Shown piece after piece: positions 45,301 to 57,828 of a stretch of 64,000 nucleotides of DNA (position 1 is the first letter of the stretch; the number at the start of each line of letters is the position of its first letter). Below the pieces are notes generated by a model. It had not been told where the DNA came from and did no database searches. It saw only the letters and a list, made by a program, of their open reading frames with translations. The stretch is from Elysia crispata (taxonomy: Eukaryota > Mollusca > Gastropoda > Plakobranchidae): the NCBI GenBank assembly GCA_033675545.1, contig JAWDGP010003841.1, forward strand, positions 125,001 through 189,000, read 5' to 3'. Position numbers and translations under genes: made by a program.

Positions 45301-47495
45301 TGGATCTATGCTAATTATAGAGATGGCCAAAATAGAATTAATCGGCGGCCATAATGGATTTATGCTAATTATAGAGATTGCCAAAATAGAATCAACTGGC
45401 GGCCATATTCAAATTATGCTTATTATAGAGATGGCCAAAATAGAATTCACCGGATGCTATATTGGATTTATTGTATTTATATACATTACCAAAATGAAAT
45501 TGGATATATGCTAATTATAGAGATGGCCAAAATAGAATTCACCGGAAGCTATATCGGATTTATGCTAATTATAGAGATGGCCAAAATAGAATTCACCGGA
45601 GGCCATATTGGATTTATGCTGATTATAGACATTACTAAATTAGAATTAACTGGCGGCCATATTGGATTATACTAAATATACACATTGCCTAAATAGAATT
45701 AACTGGCGGCCATATTTAAATTATGCTAATTATTGAGATGGCCAAAATAGAATTAATCGACGGCCATATTGGATTTATTTTATTTATATAGATTATCAAA
45801 ATGAAATTGGAATTATGCTAATTATAGAGATGGCCAAAATAGAATTAATCGGCGGCCATAATGGATTTATGCTAATTATAGAGATTGCCAAAATAGAATT
45901 AATTGGCGGCCACATTGAAATTATGCTTATTATAGAGATTACCAAATTAGAATTAACTGGCGGCCAAATTCAAATTATGCTAATTATAGAGATGGCCAAA
46001 ATAGAATTCACCGGAAGCTATATTGGATTTATGCTAATTATAGAGATGGCCAAAATAGAATTCACCGGAGGCCATATTGGATTTATGCTGATTATAGAGA
46101 TTACTAAATTAGAATTAACTGGCGGCCATATTGGATTATACTAAATATACACATTTTCCTAAATAGAATTAACTGGCGGCCATATTGAGATTATGCTAAT
46201 TATTGAGATGGCCAAAATAGAATTAATTTGCGGCCATATTGGATTTATTTTATTTATATAGATTACCAAAATGAAACTGGAATTATGCTAATTATAGAGA
46301 TGGCCAAAATAGAATTAATCGGCGGCCATAATGGATTTATGCTAATTATAGAGATTGCCAAAATAGAATCAACTGGCGGCCATATTCAAATTATGCTAAT
46401 TATAGAGATGGCCAAAATAGAATTCACCGGAAGCTATATTGGATTTATTGTATTTATATACATTACCAAAATGAAATTGGAATTATGCTAATTATAGAGA
46501 TGGCCAAAATAGAATTAATCGGCGGCCATAATGGATTTATGCTAATTATAGAGATGGCCAAAATAGAATTCACCGGAGGCCATATTGTATTTATGCTGAT
46601 TATAGACATTACTAAATTAGAATTAACTGGCGGCCATATTGGATTATACTAAAAATACACATGACCTAAATAGAATTAACTGGCGGCCATATTGAAATTA
46701 TGCTAATTATTGAGATGGCCAAAATAGAATTAATCGGCGGCCATATTGGATTTATTTTATTTATATAGATTACCAAAATGAAATTGGAATTATGCTAATT
46801 ATAGAGATGGCCAAAATAGAATTAATCGGCGGCCATAATGGATTTTTGCTAATTATAGAGATTGCCAAAATAGAATCAACTGGCGGCCACATTGAAATTA
46901 TGCTTATTATAGAGATTACCAAATTAGAATTAACTGGCGGCCATATTCAAATTATGCTAATTATAGAGATGGCCAAAATAGAATTAATCGGCGGCCATAA
47001 TGGATTTTTGCTAATTATAGAGATTGCCAAAATAGAATCAACTGGCGGCCACATTGAAATTATGCTTATTATAGAGATTACCAAATTAGAATTAACTGGC
47101 GGCCATATTCAAATTATGCTAATTATAGAGATGGCCAAAATAGAATTCACCGAAAGCTATATTGGATTTATGCTAATTATAGAGATGGCCAAAATAGAAT
47201 TCACTGGAGGCCATATTGGATTTATGCTGATTATAGAGATTACTATATTAGAATTAACTGGCGGCCATATTGAAATTATGCTAATTATAGAGATGGCCAA
47301 AATAGAATTAATTGGCGGCCATATTGGATTTATGTTATTTATATAGATTACCAAAATGAAATTGGAATTATGCTAATTATAGAGATAGCCAAAATAGAAT
47401 TAATTGGCGGCCATAATGGATTTATGCTAATTATAGAGATTGCCAAAATAGAATCAACTGGCGGCCACATTGAAATTATGCTTATTATTGAGAAG
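39336..47495. repeat. Satellite, 54-bp monomer in a higher-order repeat
   Basis: About 150 tandem monomers, each with TGCTAATTATAGAGATGGCC and GGCGGCCATATTGG. In the centre (about 40740-44680) a pattern of four monomer types plus a 39-bp partial monomer (TTTATATAGTTTACCAAAAT) repeats every 253 bases, or 199 bases when one monomer is missing. The left edge (to about 40740) is heterogeneous. The right part (about 44690-47495) has other monomer combinations. 54 is 18 codons, so long open frames appear on both strands; these are not genes. The right end stops abruptly near 47495, next to a LINE 3' fragment. Confidence 0.95.
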
Positions 47496-47539
47496 GCTTT
47501 TTCTAGAGTTCGCACTATCAGGAACCATTAATCAATCAA

Positions 47540-47735
47540 TGAAGTACCCTGCTCTTTAGTGTCGGAAGTCATGACCCTTCACACAATTCTATCCCTCTTT
47601 GCTTTCAGTGCATCTGTCACTTGTCCTACTTTTAGCCACTTTGTCAGTCCACTCAACATCTTATCTTCTCTCGCTCTTTTCCCCTGCAGCATTTTCTTTT
47701 CATCATTCCAGTATCGGGAACTCTGCATAATTAGA
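47540..47735 (-). mobile_element. LINE 3' fragment
   Basis: CCCTGCTCTTTAGTGTCGG and the following sequence match the 3' end of the LINE copy at 36095, including TGCATCTGTCACT and TCTCTCGCT. Only about the last 200 bases remain. Confidence 0.65.
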
Positions 47736-47970
47736 TTTATCACTTTGAGCACAAAGTGTATTGTTGTACCCGTAATATTAAAAAAACTCAAATTTTTTTA
47801 AATATAGGTCCCACTGAGTTGAACCTTATGACATGCTTTAGACTCTGCAAGTGTAACAGTCTTACAGAAAGTTACACCACTTTCCATTTCAGTCAGTTTC
47901 TAGTTCAAGACCAAAGAAAAAAAAAAAAGAATTAGCAAAAACAGTGATGTAGCGAATAATATTTTATAAA

Positions 47971-47976
47971 TTTATT
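47971..47976 (-). terminator. PolyA signal of WDR46
   Basis: Minus-strand AATAAA about 125 bases after the WDR46 stop codon. Confidence 0.5.
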
Positions 47977-48100
47977 TTTCACCTCTTACCAGCAATACAG
48001 GAAAACAATAGTTAACAAATTTCAATTACACTCTCTCAACATTACTCATTCATCTGTGCGCAATCAACCAGAGAATCGGAGATTAAAACAAAAGGAAATT

Positions 48101-51100
48101 TTAGGCTGATTTCTTCTTCAGTCTCTGGAGAGAGGAAGTTCCCTCGGGCAGCCCTGGGCGAGAACTGTTGCGCTGGTTGAGACGGCCCTCCACCTGCTTG
48201 GTGCGCACAATGTCCCGCACTGCTGCCCGCATATGCTGCTCTTGCACGCCCTTCTTGCGCTGAACGATCTTGCCAGCCTTGTTGGCACCTTTCATTTTGT
48301 GACGAGGAGTAAAATCTATCTTGCTCGGCTTCAAAAACTGGAAGAAAAAGTTTCAAAATATACTTGTGTAGCCAATACAATTTGCATCCATTTCCAGGAG
48401 ACATAACTTCTACGACGAAAATCCACTTAAAATGAGTTGAATGAGTGTAATCAAGACAGTTAGATAAGGACAGAAAGAAAGAGGCACACCCGGACAGGGA
48501 AAAAGGAACGGGACTGCATGTTCATGAGTGTGTAAATTAATTAAGAAGAGGAAAGGCCGGTAAAAGACTAAAGATTTCAAAAAGTTAACCTGGGGCCCAA
48601 AAAAATCCGAGCTTGTTGACAAAATTAACTTGGATAGTGCTTTAATATAACCATATTTAGTGCTGAATCTTGTTAGTTTTCTTGTTTTGTTTTGAAAGCT
48701 TGCATGAGCAGCTTGTCATATCTTTGACTAAATGTGGAGGGGGGAAGAAGCAAAAACAACAGATCAATATGTGAAAATTGTCTTCAACAACTTCAGAGTT
48801 AGTTCTCCACAGTTTTGATTTGAAGTTTACCTCATTTTAACAAATCCACATCCCTGCCTGAAGATTTATTAAAGGACATTTTCCCGCAGCGAAAGCAACA
48901 TGAATGATGCAAAAAAAACACTCTAATTTTTATTTGAGGACTGATTTGATCTGGAACTTGAAATCTGATTCTTGGGCAATATTTTGTGGGGGCTATTAAA
49001 GCAATATTTTTATAGGTCCATTTTTCAAAAAAACAGGGTTGTGCAAAGTTAATAACATTTCAAGTTATTTATGAAAGAAACTTGTGCATGTAGCTCACTC
49101 ACAAATTTAACATACATCTAAAACAATAACGATGAAACGTTCAACTCATGTATACCAATAACCTTTTTACAACAACTCTCTCTATGCAAACACACTAAAA
49201 TATTTTCAATATGGATAAAATCATAAACTTATATACGTGTATATACAATGTGGAATATTTTGGTGTTTTCAGTCCTCACCTTAGTTTTGTTTCGCTCCTC
49301 TTGCAGCTCCGCAGCTGTTTTGAAGTCCACCTCCCCGATACCGCCTCCTAGTGTGATCATCTCAGGTTGAACCTATGGAGATTAATGGCCACTCAGATTG
49401 AATGGTTCAGATCTTACCTATTCTTTGAATGCTTCATATATTTAAAAAACCAACAATTTTTTTTATTTCCATATTTTCAGCATAAAATTGTTACATTTTG
49501 TATTCTAGATTAAGAGAAATTGTATTTTAAAAAAAAAAGAGGAGGGTTGGGGATGGGTATCAACTTTACCTTGTCTAGGAGCATTCGGACTTCCGTTTGT
49601 TTTCTCTGAGATTTAGACTGGAATGGGTTGGCTTCAAGTGCATCAAAGTTCGCCTCACCAGAGCCTGCAAGTAAAGTTTAACTATTAAACTAAGTCTTAT
49701 AGGAAAGCCAACATTGAACAGTTTTCTAAAGCAGATGAACTATGATGCTTTTATAAAGCGCTTTTGAATGTCAACCAAGATTGCGCAGAATTAAAAAAAA
49801 ATCAAGTGGGTACCCCACAGGTCTTCCTGCTGCCTTGCCAGCGCTCAAAGAAGAGATTTGAAGGACAAATTTAAAACTTTACAGAAACACATATCCATTT
49901 TTCATCACTCAGCCTTCATTTCATACTAGTGACTTTCATATCTAACTATATCTACAGTCGAGGCCGCTTATTTCGAAGTCATTTGGATAAAAAAGGGACT
50001 TCGAATTATCCGAAGTTTGAATTATCAGAATACATAGAGCAAGAGAGTTTAAAAAAATGTGAATGACAGATCAGAAATGTCGTAAAAGTGTACAGCAGGG
50101 TGGGGGTGGACCTAATCCCTTTCTCTCTTGTAGCCTTATTGCAGACTCTTGCCTGTAACGTAAGTGAACAAACACACACACACACACCAGAATCACTTGC
50201 TGCGCGGAGTATAGCACTACATGTACTTTGTTTTACAAGCCTGAAAAAGTGCTTTCACTGTGTCAGAATAAAAAAAATCATGCCAAAATCGGTTCAAATA
50301 AACCGGATCCTTATTTCAAAATTTGAACTAACCGATATTTTTAATAAAGCTTAAATAGAGAAATATTTGGTAAAATTAAACGACTTCGAAATATCCAAGA
50401 ATTCGAACTATCCGGATTCGAATTATTTGGACTCAACTGTCATTACAGGATGTTGGGACAGTGAAGAAAAAAAAAACAAGAAAAGTATAACAAACCTGGC
50501 ACAACAATGCTAGAAAATCCCAAGCTATGGCCAATACCAAGAACATCCTCATATGGGCAGAACATGACGTCTTGAATAAGTCTGTCACAACGGTGATACA
50601 GATACGGCCTCTCCGGTCTGTATGCCTGATTGGTCATGTCTTGGTATAACTGTCAACAGGAAATACAGAAACTTAGCATTGTATCGATCTCAGATACTCG
50701 ACTTAGAGTCCAACTTATCATGACCAAGAAATGAAAGCTATTTTGGAGATAAAGGTTGCTTTTTTTTTTGCCATTCAACTCCCACCCCCACACGCTCCCC
50801 AACCTTATAAAAAAATCTAGTCTGAAGTCCAGCTCCTGGACATGCACTTCCAGACTTCATTGTTTACCTTCAGGCAGTGTCTTCCTGGAAGTGTCATGCA
50901 TAAACACAGCTCATCACTGTTCATATCACACTGCGGGACAGAAGTTTCAGCCTCAAAATTAGTTTTGTCTTCTTTTAAAATCATGATACGCATGTCCAAG
51001 AGGCTATCAAGATAAAGGCTTGCAACATCCCAAAGTCTAGTTTAAGAGAGTTTGCTGATCATTTCAGGCCTCTCAAAATATTTTTGGAAATAAGATTAAA

Positions 51101-54100
51101 AATCTTCAACTAGAGACTGCTGTTATTTGAATCTCATAAAACATACCTCTACAACATTTTCTCTGCTGACTGCAAGAATTCCTTTCTGGCTGAAGTCAAG
51201 CACCCCAGGACATTGGCGTTTGTTGTACTGAAACCTGCTCAGCTCTTTGTACGTCCTGAGATCAAAGATTTTCAGGCGGCGGTCCATTCCAGTGGTGGCC
51301 ATGTAGCTAATGGTCAGTAATTTATTCATGGAGGAAAAAAAAGAAAAAAAAAATTAATCCTGCGACAATCAAAGCAAAACTATAAAGTTATTAATTTATC
51401 TCACACAGTGATAAAGATTGCTTCAAAATGACATTTACTATTACCAATAATATTTTTGATCACAAAAAATAATCAGAAAACGTCAATGAAATACAAATAC
51501 CTTTAACAATAAAAAAGACTAGGTTTATATTGCGATCAACCTCTACCAAAGGGAGAAGTTATTACTGCCACGAAGGCAGATTTACATTTCGCAAGTGGAA
51601 TTAAAAAAAAAATTGATTTACGGACAAAGCATAAAGAAGTAAAAAAAAAAAAAAAATTTTTATATAGGTAAATATCTAAATTTTGTTCTCAGGGTGAGTT
51701 TCAAAATGAATCAACGGCTTGGCTAATGTAAGCCCTTGTATTTTAACAAAATATAAGTATTTTCCTTAGGCATTATAACAAAGGCACTGGATTTAGAATT
51801 GATCCCAAGGGTGCATGTAATTGATACCCTATTCCATATGCTAGGCAAAGACATGTCCACATCTTAACTGTGCACATTCACTAACTTTCCTGAAGCATCC
51901 ACAGAAACATCCCGCAAGCAGCTGGCATGGCAGAGGATCTTGGCAGCCGGTTCCTTCATGTTTGGAGTCCAAAGTGAGACGGTACCTTTGGTTGGACGGT
52001 GAAAATAAAGATTTAGTTATGACATAGCAGAGAAGAGTACAAACAGAACCCTATGAAACTGTGCACAAACTTTTCAAACTCTTGTATCATATTTCCCATC
52101 ATAAATTTGACTGTCTTGGAACTATTTGTTCACAATGATTCCAAAAAGTCAAGTGCTTTTGAAGCCAAGAATGGTTGTTTTCTAGTAGATTGTAGGATCA
52201 TGATGCAATGTACCGGGAACTAGAGCAAGTGGAATTGAAAATCAACTTAAGTTTTTGGCAAACTATAGTTTGTTTCAAACTGCTATCAATCCCCTGTAAC
52301 TTGTGGCTAATTAGAGAACGCCTGGATTATGTGTAGATGGGAAAGCAAAATGTTGCAAGACTATTGCGAAAACAGGGTAACCAACACTTACCGTTCGGAT
52401 GCCCCAGATGAACGATGGCCGACTGAGGGTTGACCGTAAGGATGTCCAGACGACCCTGCTTGGTGCAGATACCGGAGATCTCCTTCCCAATGGACACATC
52501 CAGATAGGACAAGTAGCCCTTGGCACTCTGTTTGCAAAAAATAATAATCCAAACTTGAAGGAATAAAAAAAAAACAAAGGTAACCTCTCGTTGATAAAGA
52601 TGTATGTGTTTTAAAATATTTTACTCCATCTTGGTACTCTCTTAGCAGACAAAAAAAAAACCTACTACAAAGGTCTCACTCATTCTCTGAACTTTTCATT
52701 TAGATACATTTAATAATCGCTACACAGTGAATACAATGCTGGTTTCATTAGGCAACATCAAATTAAACCTTGCAGTGAAAATATCTGGAAAAGAAGCCTT
52801 AGACGTTTTTTTTTTTTCTCTAGAGTACAGTAAAAGTTGGTAGCAAAATCTGCCACTCGATTTAACCCGCTACTTACCGCTGACACGAGGAGAAAATGGT
52901 AAGGCAAGAACTCCAACCTAAGGGCAGAGTCGAGGTGTTTCAGGCAGTGAAGCTCGATGCCTTGGTTGTCGTAGATGTAGACGTTCTTCCTCTGGGCCAC
53001 CGCAAACATGGTTTCCTGGTGCAGCCATCTGGTTGCAACAAATCAAGCGACTATTATCATCATTTCTCAAGAAAACCTTAATCTAAAAGACTGAAGTAAT
53101 CCTTACATTTGATCATTAAAAAATTTATAGACATATGAGTTTCTGCATTTTATTACAATTACTGGTTTTCTGTTCTATGAAATTGCCTTTTGGTACTTGA
53201 TAATATATTTACATACCAGCTTACTATGGCTAATCTTTTTTCACATACCAATAAACTTCAAAAGCTAAAACTTTGGATAGCAGGCAACAGGAGCATAGAA
53301 AATTCATGAGTACTCACTTCACGTCTGCCACTGTCTCCATGACATTGATTTCACAATGAAGATTCTTGGTCTGCCAATCAAACGCTGCAACGTGGCCCTT
53401 AGCGCCACCTATCACAAGGTGCCTGGTGAAGAATGTTTTAACAATTTACTTTTGTGAAAAGAACGGACTTTGCTTCATTTCTCTCTTCCAAAATTTAACA
53501 CATCTAGCAGAGAAATTGCAAAAACTGTGAGAGTGAAGAAGTATTCTATACAAAATGTATCTCTTTTAGTCCAAGAAACCATAAAACAAACAATAATAAC
53601 TTTGAAAGTTGACCTAGATCTTTCCTTGAATTTAACAACAAAAGATTTTACGGTTCATGCATCTTGTGCCTGGTGAGACCTCACTCATTTTGGGTTTGTT
53701 TGTTTTTTCTTATGTTATTGACTTTTGATGTATGCAAATGGACAACAAACCAGAGTAAAATTCAAAGGATGATCAACTTAAGTCTTTTTAGTTATATCCA
53801 AGATGTTAAAACACATATTCTGATGTGTGATATTTTACAATATAAATTTGCTTTTGTTCAAAACTGTAAATACTCAGCAATTGTTCCCAATAATTATGCT
53901 TGTACAGAAACAAATTTCATTACTTGAAATCAACCCTTACAGAACTTTTCATTTGCTTAGAGATTGATTATTAAGAAGAGAATAGCCATTGCAAAGGCTT
54001 CTTTCCAAAAAATGAGCACCATTCTTAAAAATAGAAATATATCATTTTCAACCAAATTGAGGGTTTTGAAAACATATGTGTGGTCTATACTTTTATATGG

Positions 54101-57100
54101 ATGCGAAACTTGGACAATAACTGCAGAAACCAAGAAAAATTTAGAAGCAGCGGAAATGTGGTTCTACAGGAGAATGTTAAGAATATCATGGAAAGAAAAG
54201 AGGACAAATGAATCGATATTAGAAGAAACGAACCAAGAGAGATCCCTCATAAACACAATAAGGAAAAGGCAACTGAAATTTGTAGGACACATATGTCGCC
54301 ATAAGGGACTGGAATTTTTATCTCTTACAGGCAAGATAGAAGGTACAAGAAGCAGAGGTAGACAAAGGATTACATTTCTTGATAGCTTGAGCTCTTTTGT
54401 GACAGGAAACAACAAAGACAACATAGCCTTACTGCGGATGACGGAAGATAGGGACAGGTGGAGAATCATGATCGCCGATGTCTGTTCCAGACAGGGCATT
54501 TGAGAGAGAGAGAGATTGATTCAGTTTCTTCATGACTTGGTTGCCAAATTGAGTCACAGTTTACCTCCCATTGCGTGTATAGTCCAGCCTGTAAGGACCA
54601 AACTGGTCCAGCCGTAGGTCAAATATTTTCTGCTGAGTGGCCTCGTCTGCCGTTGATCGAATGTCATTTTGTGTAATCTGGTAGGTTTTTTCCGCTTCAA
54701 GAGATCTGTAGAATATAAAATGGTGAGAACAAACCTGTCCAAAGAAATATTGATAAATTCTACGAAAAAAATCTTTAAAAGAGCATTTACTTCTTGAAAA
54801 ACAATGCAAAACCAAAAAACATTGCTTCTGAATTATATATTTCTCCATGTTTGCCTCTAAAAATTGAATCAAAGAACTCAAAAATGAAAAGGAAAAAAAA
54901 AACAACTTAAAGTGAGGCCACTGATATAATTAATGTGCTAAATAATAACTGTAGTGAAGCTTGGTTGCTGTTCTATTTCTCACTGAATATACACAGGAAC
55001 ACTCAAATGCATTCATCATTTTTAAATTAACAAATATTTGGTTGAAGATATTTCATCTTTAAGAGGCTTATTCAAGAAAACACTCACCCTTGCTCTTCAG
55101 CACACAACAATTCTGCTCGGGCAGATTTCTCTGCAACCTTTTCAAATACCTTCTCTCGAGCCCGAATTTTTTGAGAATGAAACTTTGTTCTTGCATAACC
55201 CTGAAATATTACATGCAGCAATTTTAACTTATTTGGCTTTGTAAAGAGTTATAAAAAATATAAGGCAGTCAGTGCATTTTTGTCTAAATTATGAGGAAAT
55301 GTATTTTTATTTACAGCAATCCAACTTTCCTACAAAGGTTAATTAAGACTATTAAAATACTAACTTGAAAAAAGCCTAGAAGTATTAGGCATCACTGAAA
55401 AAAAAAAAAAAAGATAAAAATCCATTACGAAGAGAAAAAATATATGAGTCTCTGATGCCATATCCTTGTGCCATAATTCCATTTCTTTGATTTCACTTAA
55501 AGTTTTGCTCATCATTGTCCAAATAAAAATAAAGTATGTATAGACTGGGAGTTTTACCCACATTTGAGTAACCAGAATTAACCACTCACTTTTGAGGGCT
55601 CCCCTGTCCTCCATTTCTTCAATTTGTGCTCATCCACTGGTGCTTCTTCTATTAAATCCTTGACAGCACAAAAAAAAATGCGAAAAGAAGGATTAAAAAA
55701 AAATAACAGAATTTGAACGAAAACTGATTCAGAGCACATGCTGAAAAGCAATTTAAAAAAACTCAAAATTCTGCACATTAAATACAAATTAAAGTCTAAT
55801 CTAGCGATTTCAAAATCTAATCTTAAAAGAGAACACAAATAGTTAATAAATCAAGACTAGATAAGTTAGTACTGCAAAAATTTTAATAAAAAAAAATTTT
55901 TTTTTGCCAATTTAATATTGGTGAACTAGTACAATATATATTCATACAAATTGAGCAGATCTATATGGCAATACTTGAGTGTAATAGATATGATTAGTAT
56001 CGATGGGTGTTTCCAAATATGGCACTGTTATCTATATGAAGTTTACGAACTAAAACATGGAAAATTAAAAATAATGTTTGAACTTACAATGAAAATAAAT
56101 AACTGAGAAGGTTGAATAAAAGAGAGCAAGAAAATTAAAAATATATGATAGATTCGTTTTACAATAATCTAATACAATAAGAGAGATTTCTGGTTTTGAT
56201 ACTGACTACTTCAAAGTTGTTCATTTAAAGTAGAATTGTTTGAATAAATCATCAAATGACTGCATGCACTTGTCTGTGTAGTATTTATTTAACGTCTTAA
56301 ATTCAACTGAAACAAGTTTTTACCTTTTTTCTTCTAAGAAAACTGAACTTTGCACCACTTTTATCAGGATCTTTAGGGAAGAAATACCTGATATTGGTCT
56401 GGAGAGAGAGTTGATGTGAGAAAAACTTATCAGATCAGGACAACAAATTTATGTTTCGTTTCTTAATGAAAAACAACAAAAAAAAATTATTGTGAGATCG
56501 ACAAATAATGTAGATCAAATTATTTAGAAGTGAACTGTCCAACTGACCATTGTCAACTTAGCAGATGAGAAACAGAATTTTTTTTTCTTTCTCTTCTTGT
56601 GTACCCATACCCTAAAAGCCAGTGTAGCTAGCCAACTCTCACACGGTGGCTTGCCTAATAAATTTTAATGAATGTGTTTCTGAGCTCTGTAAATAGTCTG
56701 ATGAGTGTACTTGTTGCTTTTCATTCGATGAGATAAGTGAGTATACATATCATTTTCATCTATATCCATGCGTTCCCTCCAAATAGAGTTAAAAAAAAGC
56801 AGGCACAATGCTTTGAATCTGTATTTGCATGAGGCAGGACTGTACGGTAGGTTCTATTGCTGGAGACAAATCAAATTTGATCATATGTTTAAAATGATAT
56901 CCTGGAAAAACTAAAAAGTAAGATGATTACACATTAACACTTTCTTTTTCGCACCTTGCTTACATTGGTTTCAATACCCATGTGATTTCTTTGTATCAGG
57001 ACCTAAGTCTTCTTTAAAAACATCATGTATAAATATATTGTAATGCATCGCAAAAACAGAGATCTTCCGCAAAACCGTACAATCACTTTCATAGAACATG

Positions 57101-57262
57101 ATTACATGGGTCAGCAAAATACATGAGTAAGGCAAAGGCATTGCATGAAATGTGAAAACCTAGATTCTAAGAGATAACAGCTGCTTTGCATAATGTGATA
57201 AGAAGTCGGGTGTAACAAACCTTTTCTGGTTTACTTGCACTAGAGCCAGTCATGGATGCCAT
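48101..57262 (-). CDS. WDR46: WDR46 / UTP7, SSU processome WD-repeat protein
   Basis: Fourteen exons: 57221-57262, 56324-56398, 55590-55658, 55088-55200, 54565-54705, 53318-53422, 52878-53028, 52392-52527, 51886-51985, 51147-51306, 50496-50649, 49570-49664, 49280-49372 and 48101-48337. All phases agree and give 556 residues, normal for the family. Diagnostic segments are [79 protein letters not shown] and the BING4CT core [16 protein letters not shown] (about 448-463). The propeller fills the middle; the tail is Lys/Arg-rich. By family it is a nucleolar part of the U3 snoRNP/SSU processome needed for 18S rRNA maturation. The first of two close ATGs (57262, then 57253) is used. Introns hold a MITE and an antisense LINE fragment. 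The gene looks intact. Confidence 0.95.
49955..50439. mobile_element. Pogo/Tigger-like MITE, copy 2
   Basis: A 485-base element. It begins CAGTCGAGGCCGCTTATTTC after TA and ends AATTATTTGGACTCAACTG, giving imperfect terminal inverted repeats. The inner parts repeat TTCGAAGTC / GACTTCGAA words. No transposase. It lies in the WDR46 intron between exons 50496-50649 and 49570-49664. It is similar to 21645-22119 along its length. Confidence 0.75.
50868..50930 (-). other. Possible cassette exon in WDR46
   Basis: 63 bases between TCCCGCAG and CTGAAG|GTAAAC, open in phase 0 and coding [20 protein letters not shown] plus K. It lies between exons 51147-51306 and 50496-50649, which join in phase 0 without it. 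Inclusion would add 21 residues. It has no counterpart I know in WDR46, so it may be unused. Confidence 0.3.
53955..54505 (+). mobile_element. LINE fragment, C-terminal region of reverse transcriptase
   Basis: An open frame of 179 codons: [57 protein letters not shown] and [15 protein letters not shown]. These are the segments that follow the RT core in RTE-like endonuclease-reverse transcriptase LINEs. It is 5' truncated, ends in a short GA tract, and lies antisense in a WDR46 intron. It has no frame breaks over this length, unlike the 36095 copy, so it is younger. Confidence 0.85.
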
Positions 57263-57299
57263 GTTGCAAATAAGAACCTAGATTATCAATCATGAATTT

Positions 57300-57760
57300 G
57301 GTCCTCCGTTTAGATCAAATCTAGATTTAAACTGCTGACCAGAGTCGATTACTCAATATATCAGCTTTTGAAAAAAGTTACACTGAAAAAGCTCTTGATC
57401 TTAAAATCTACTTTCGAGATTTAATCTAAATCTCTAGATCATCTAAACTTTATAAATATGTTCAAATTCAGACAGATAGTAAATTTATAGGCCTAGATCT
57501 AGATTCTAGGCTATTTGTATGAATATCTAATCGGAAAAGTCTTAAATCTAGATCTAGCTCTAGAATCTACAGTGAGAGGGCCTTAGACTTATTATCGTAC
57601 TTGATTTAAAAATCTAGATTGCTCTTAATTTATTTATTTCGATGTTTTTTTTTACTTTGTGACACAAGGAGATTGTTACTAAAGACTTTCAAAATTACTA
57701 AACATCATTAATTGTTTTCCAATGTTATTACCAAACGTGTGTAAATCTAGATCTAGAAAA
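57300..57760. repeat. CTAGATCTAG-rich cluster
   Basis: Repeated AATCTAGATCTAG and TCTAGATTCTAGG words just upstream of the WDR46 start. Confidence 0.65.
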
Positions 57761-57794
57761 GAAAGTAAAAGTACATGTAATATAAATGTTTATT

Positions 57795-57828
57795 TTCCGG
57801 CTTGCGTTTCATTTCCGGTAGCTATCCG
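57795..57828 (-). promoter_or_regulatory. Possible WDR46 promoter with ETS-like sites
   Basis: Two CCGGAA words 18 bases apart on the minus strand plus a third CCGG, about 530 bases upstream of the ATG. CCGGAA is the ETS/GABP core common in housekeeping promoters. A 5' UTR intron would be needed or the UTR would be long. Confidence 0.3.

Noticed and set aside
46792-47346. 184-codon open frame in the satellite
   Set aside because: It is the 54-bp monomer read in frame; the opposite strand is open too. There is no start context or gene structure.
39336-47495. CRISPR array
   Set aside because: The repeats are head-to-tail without unique spacers, and the surroundings are eukaryotic.
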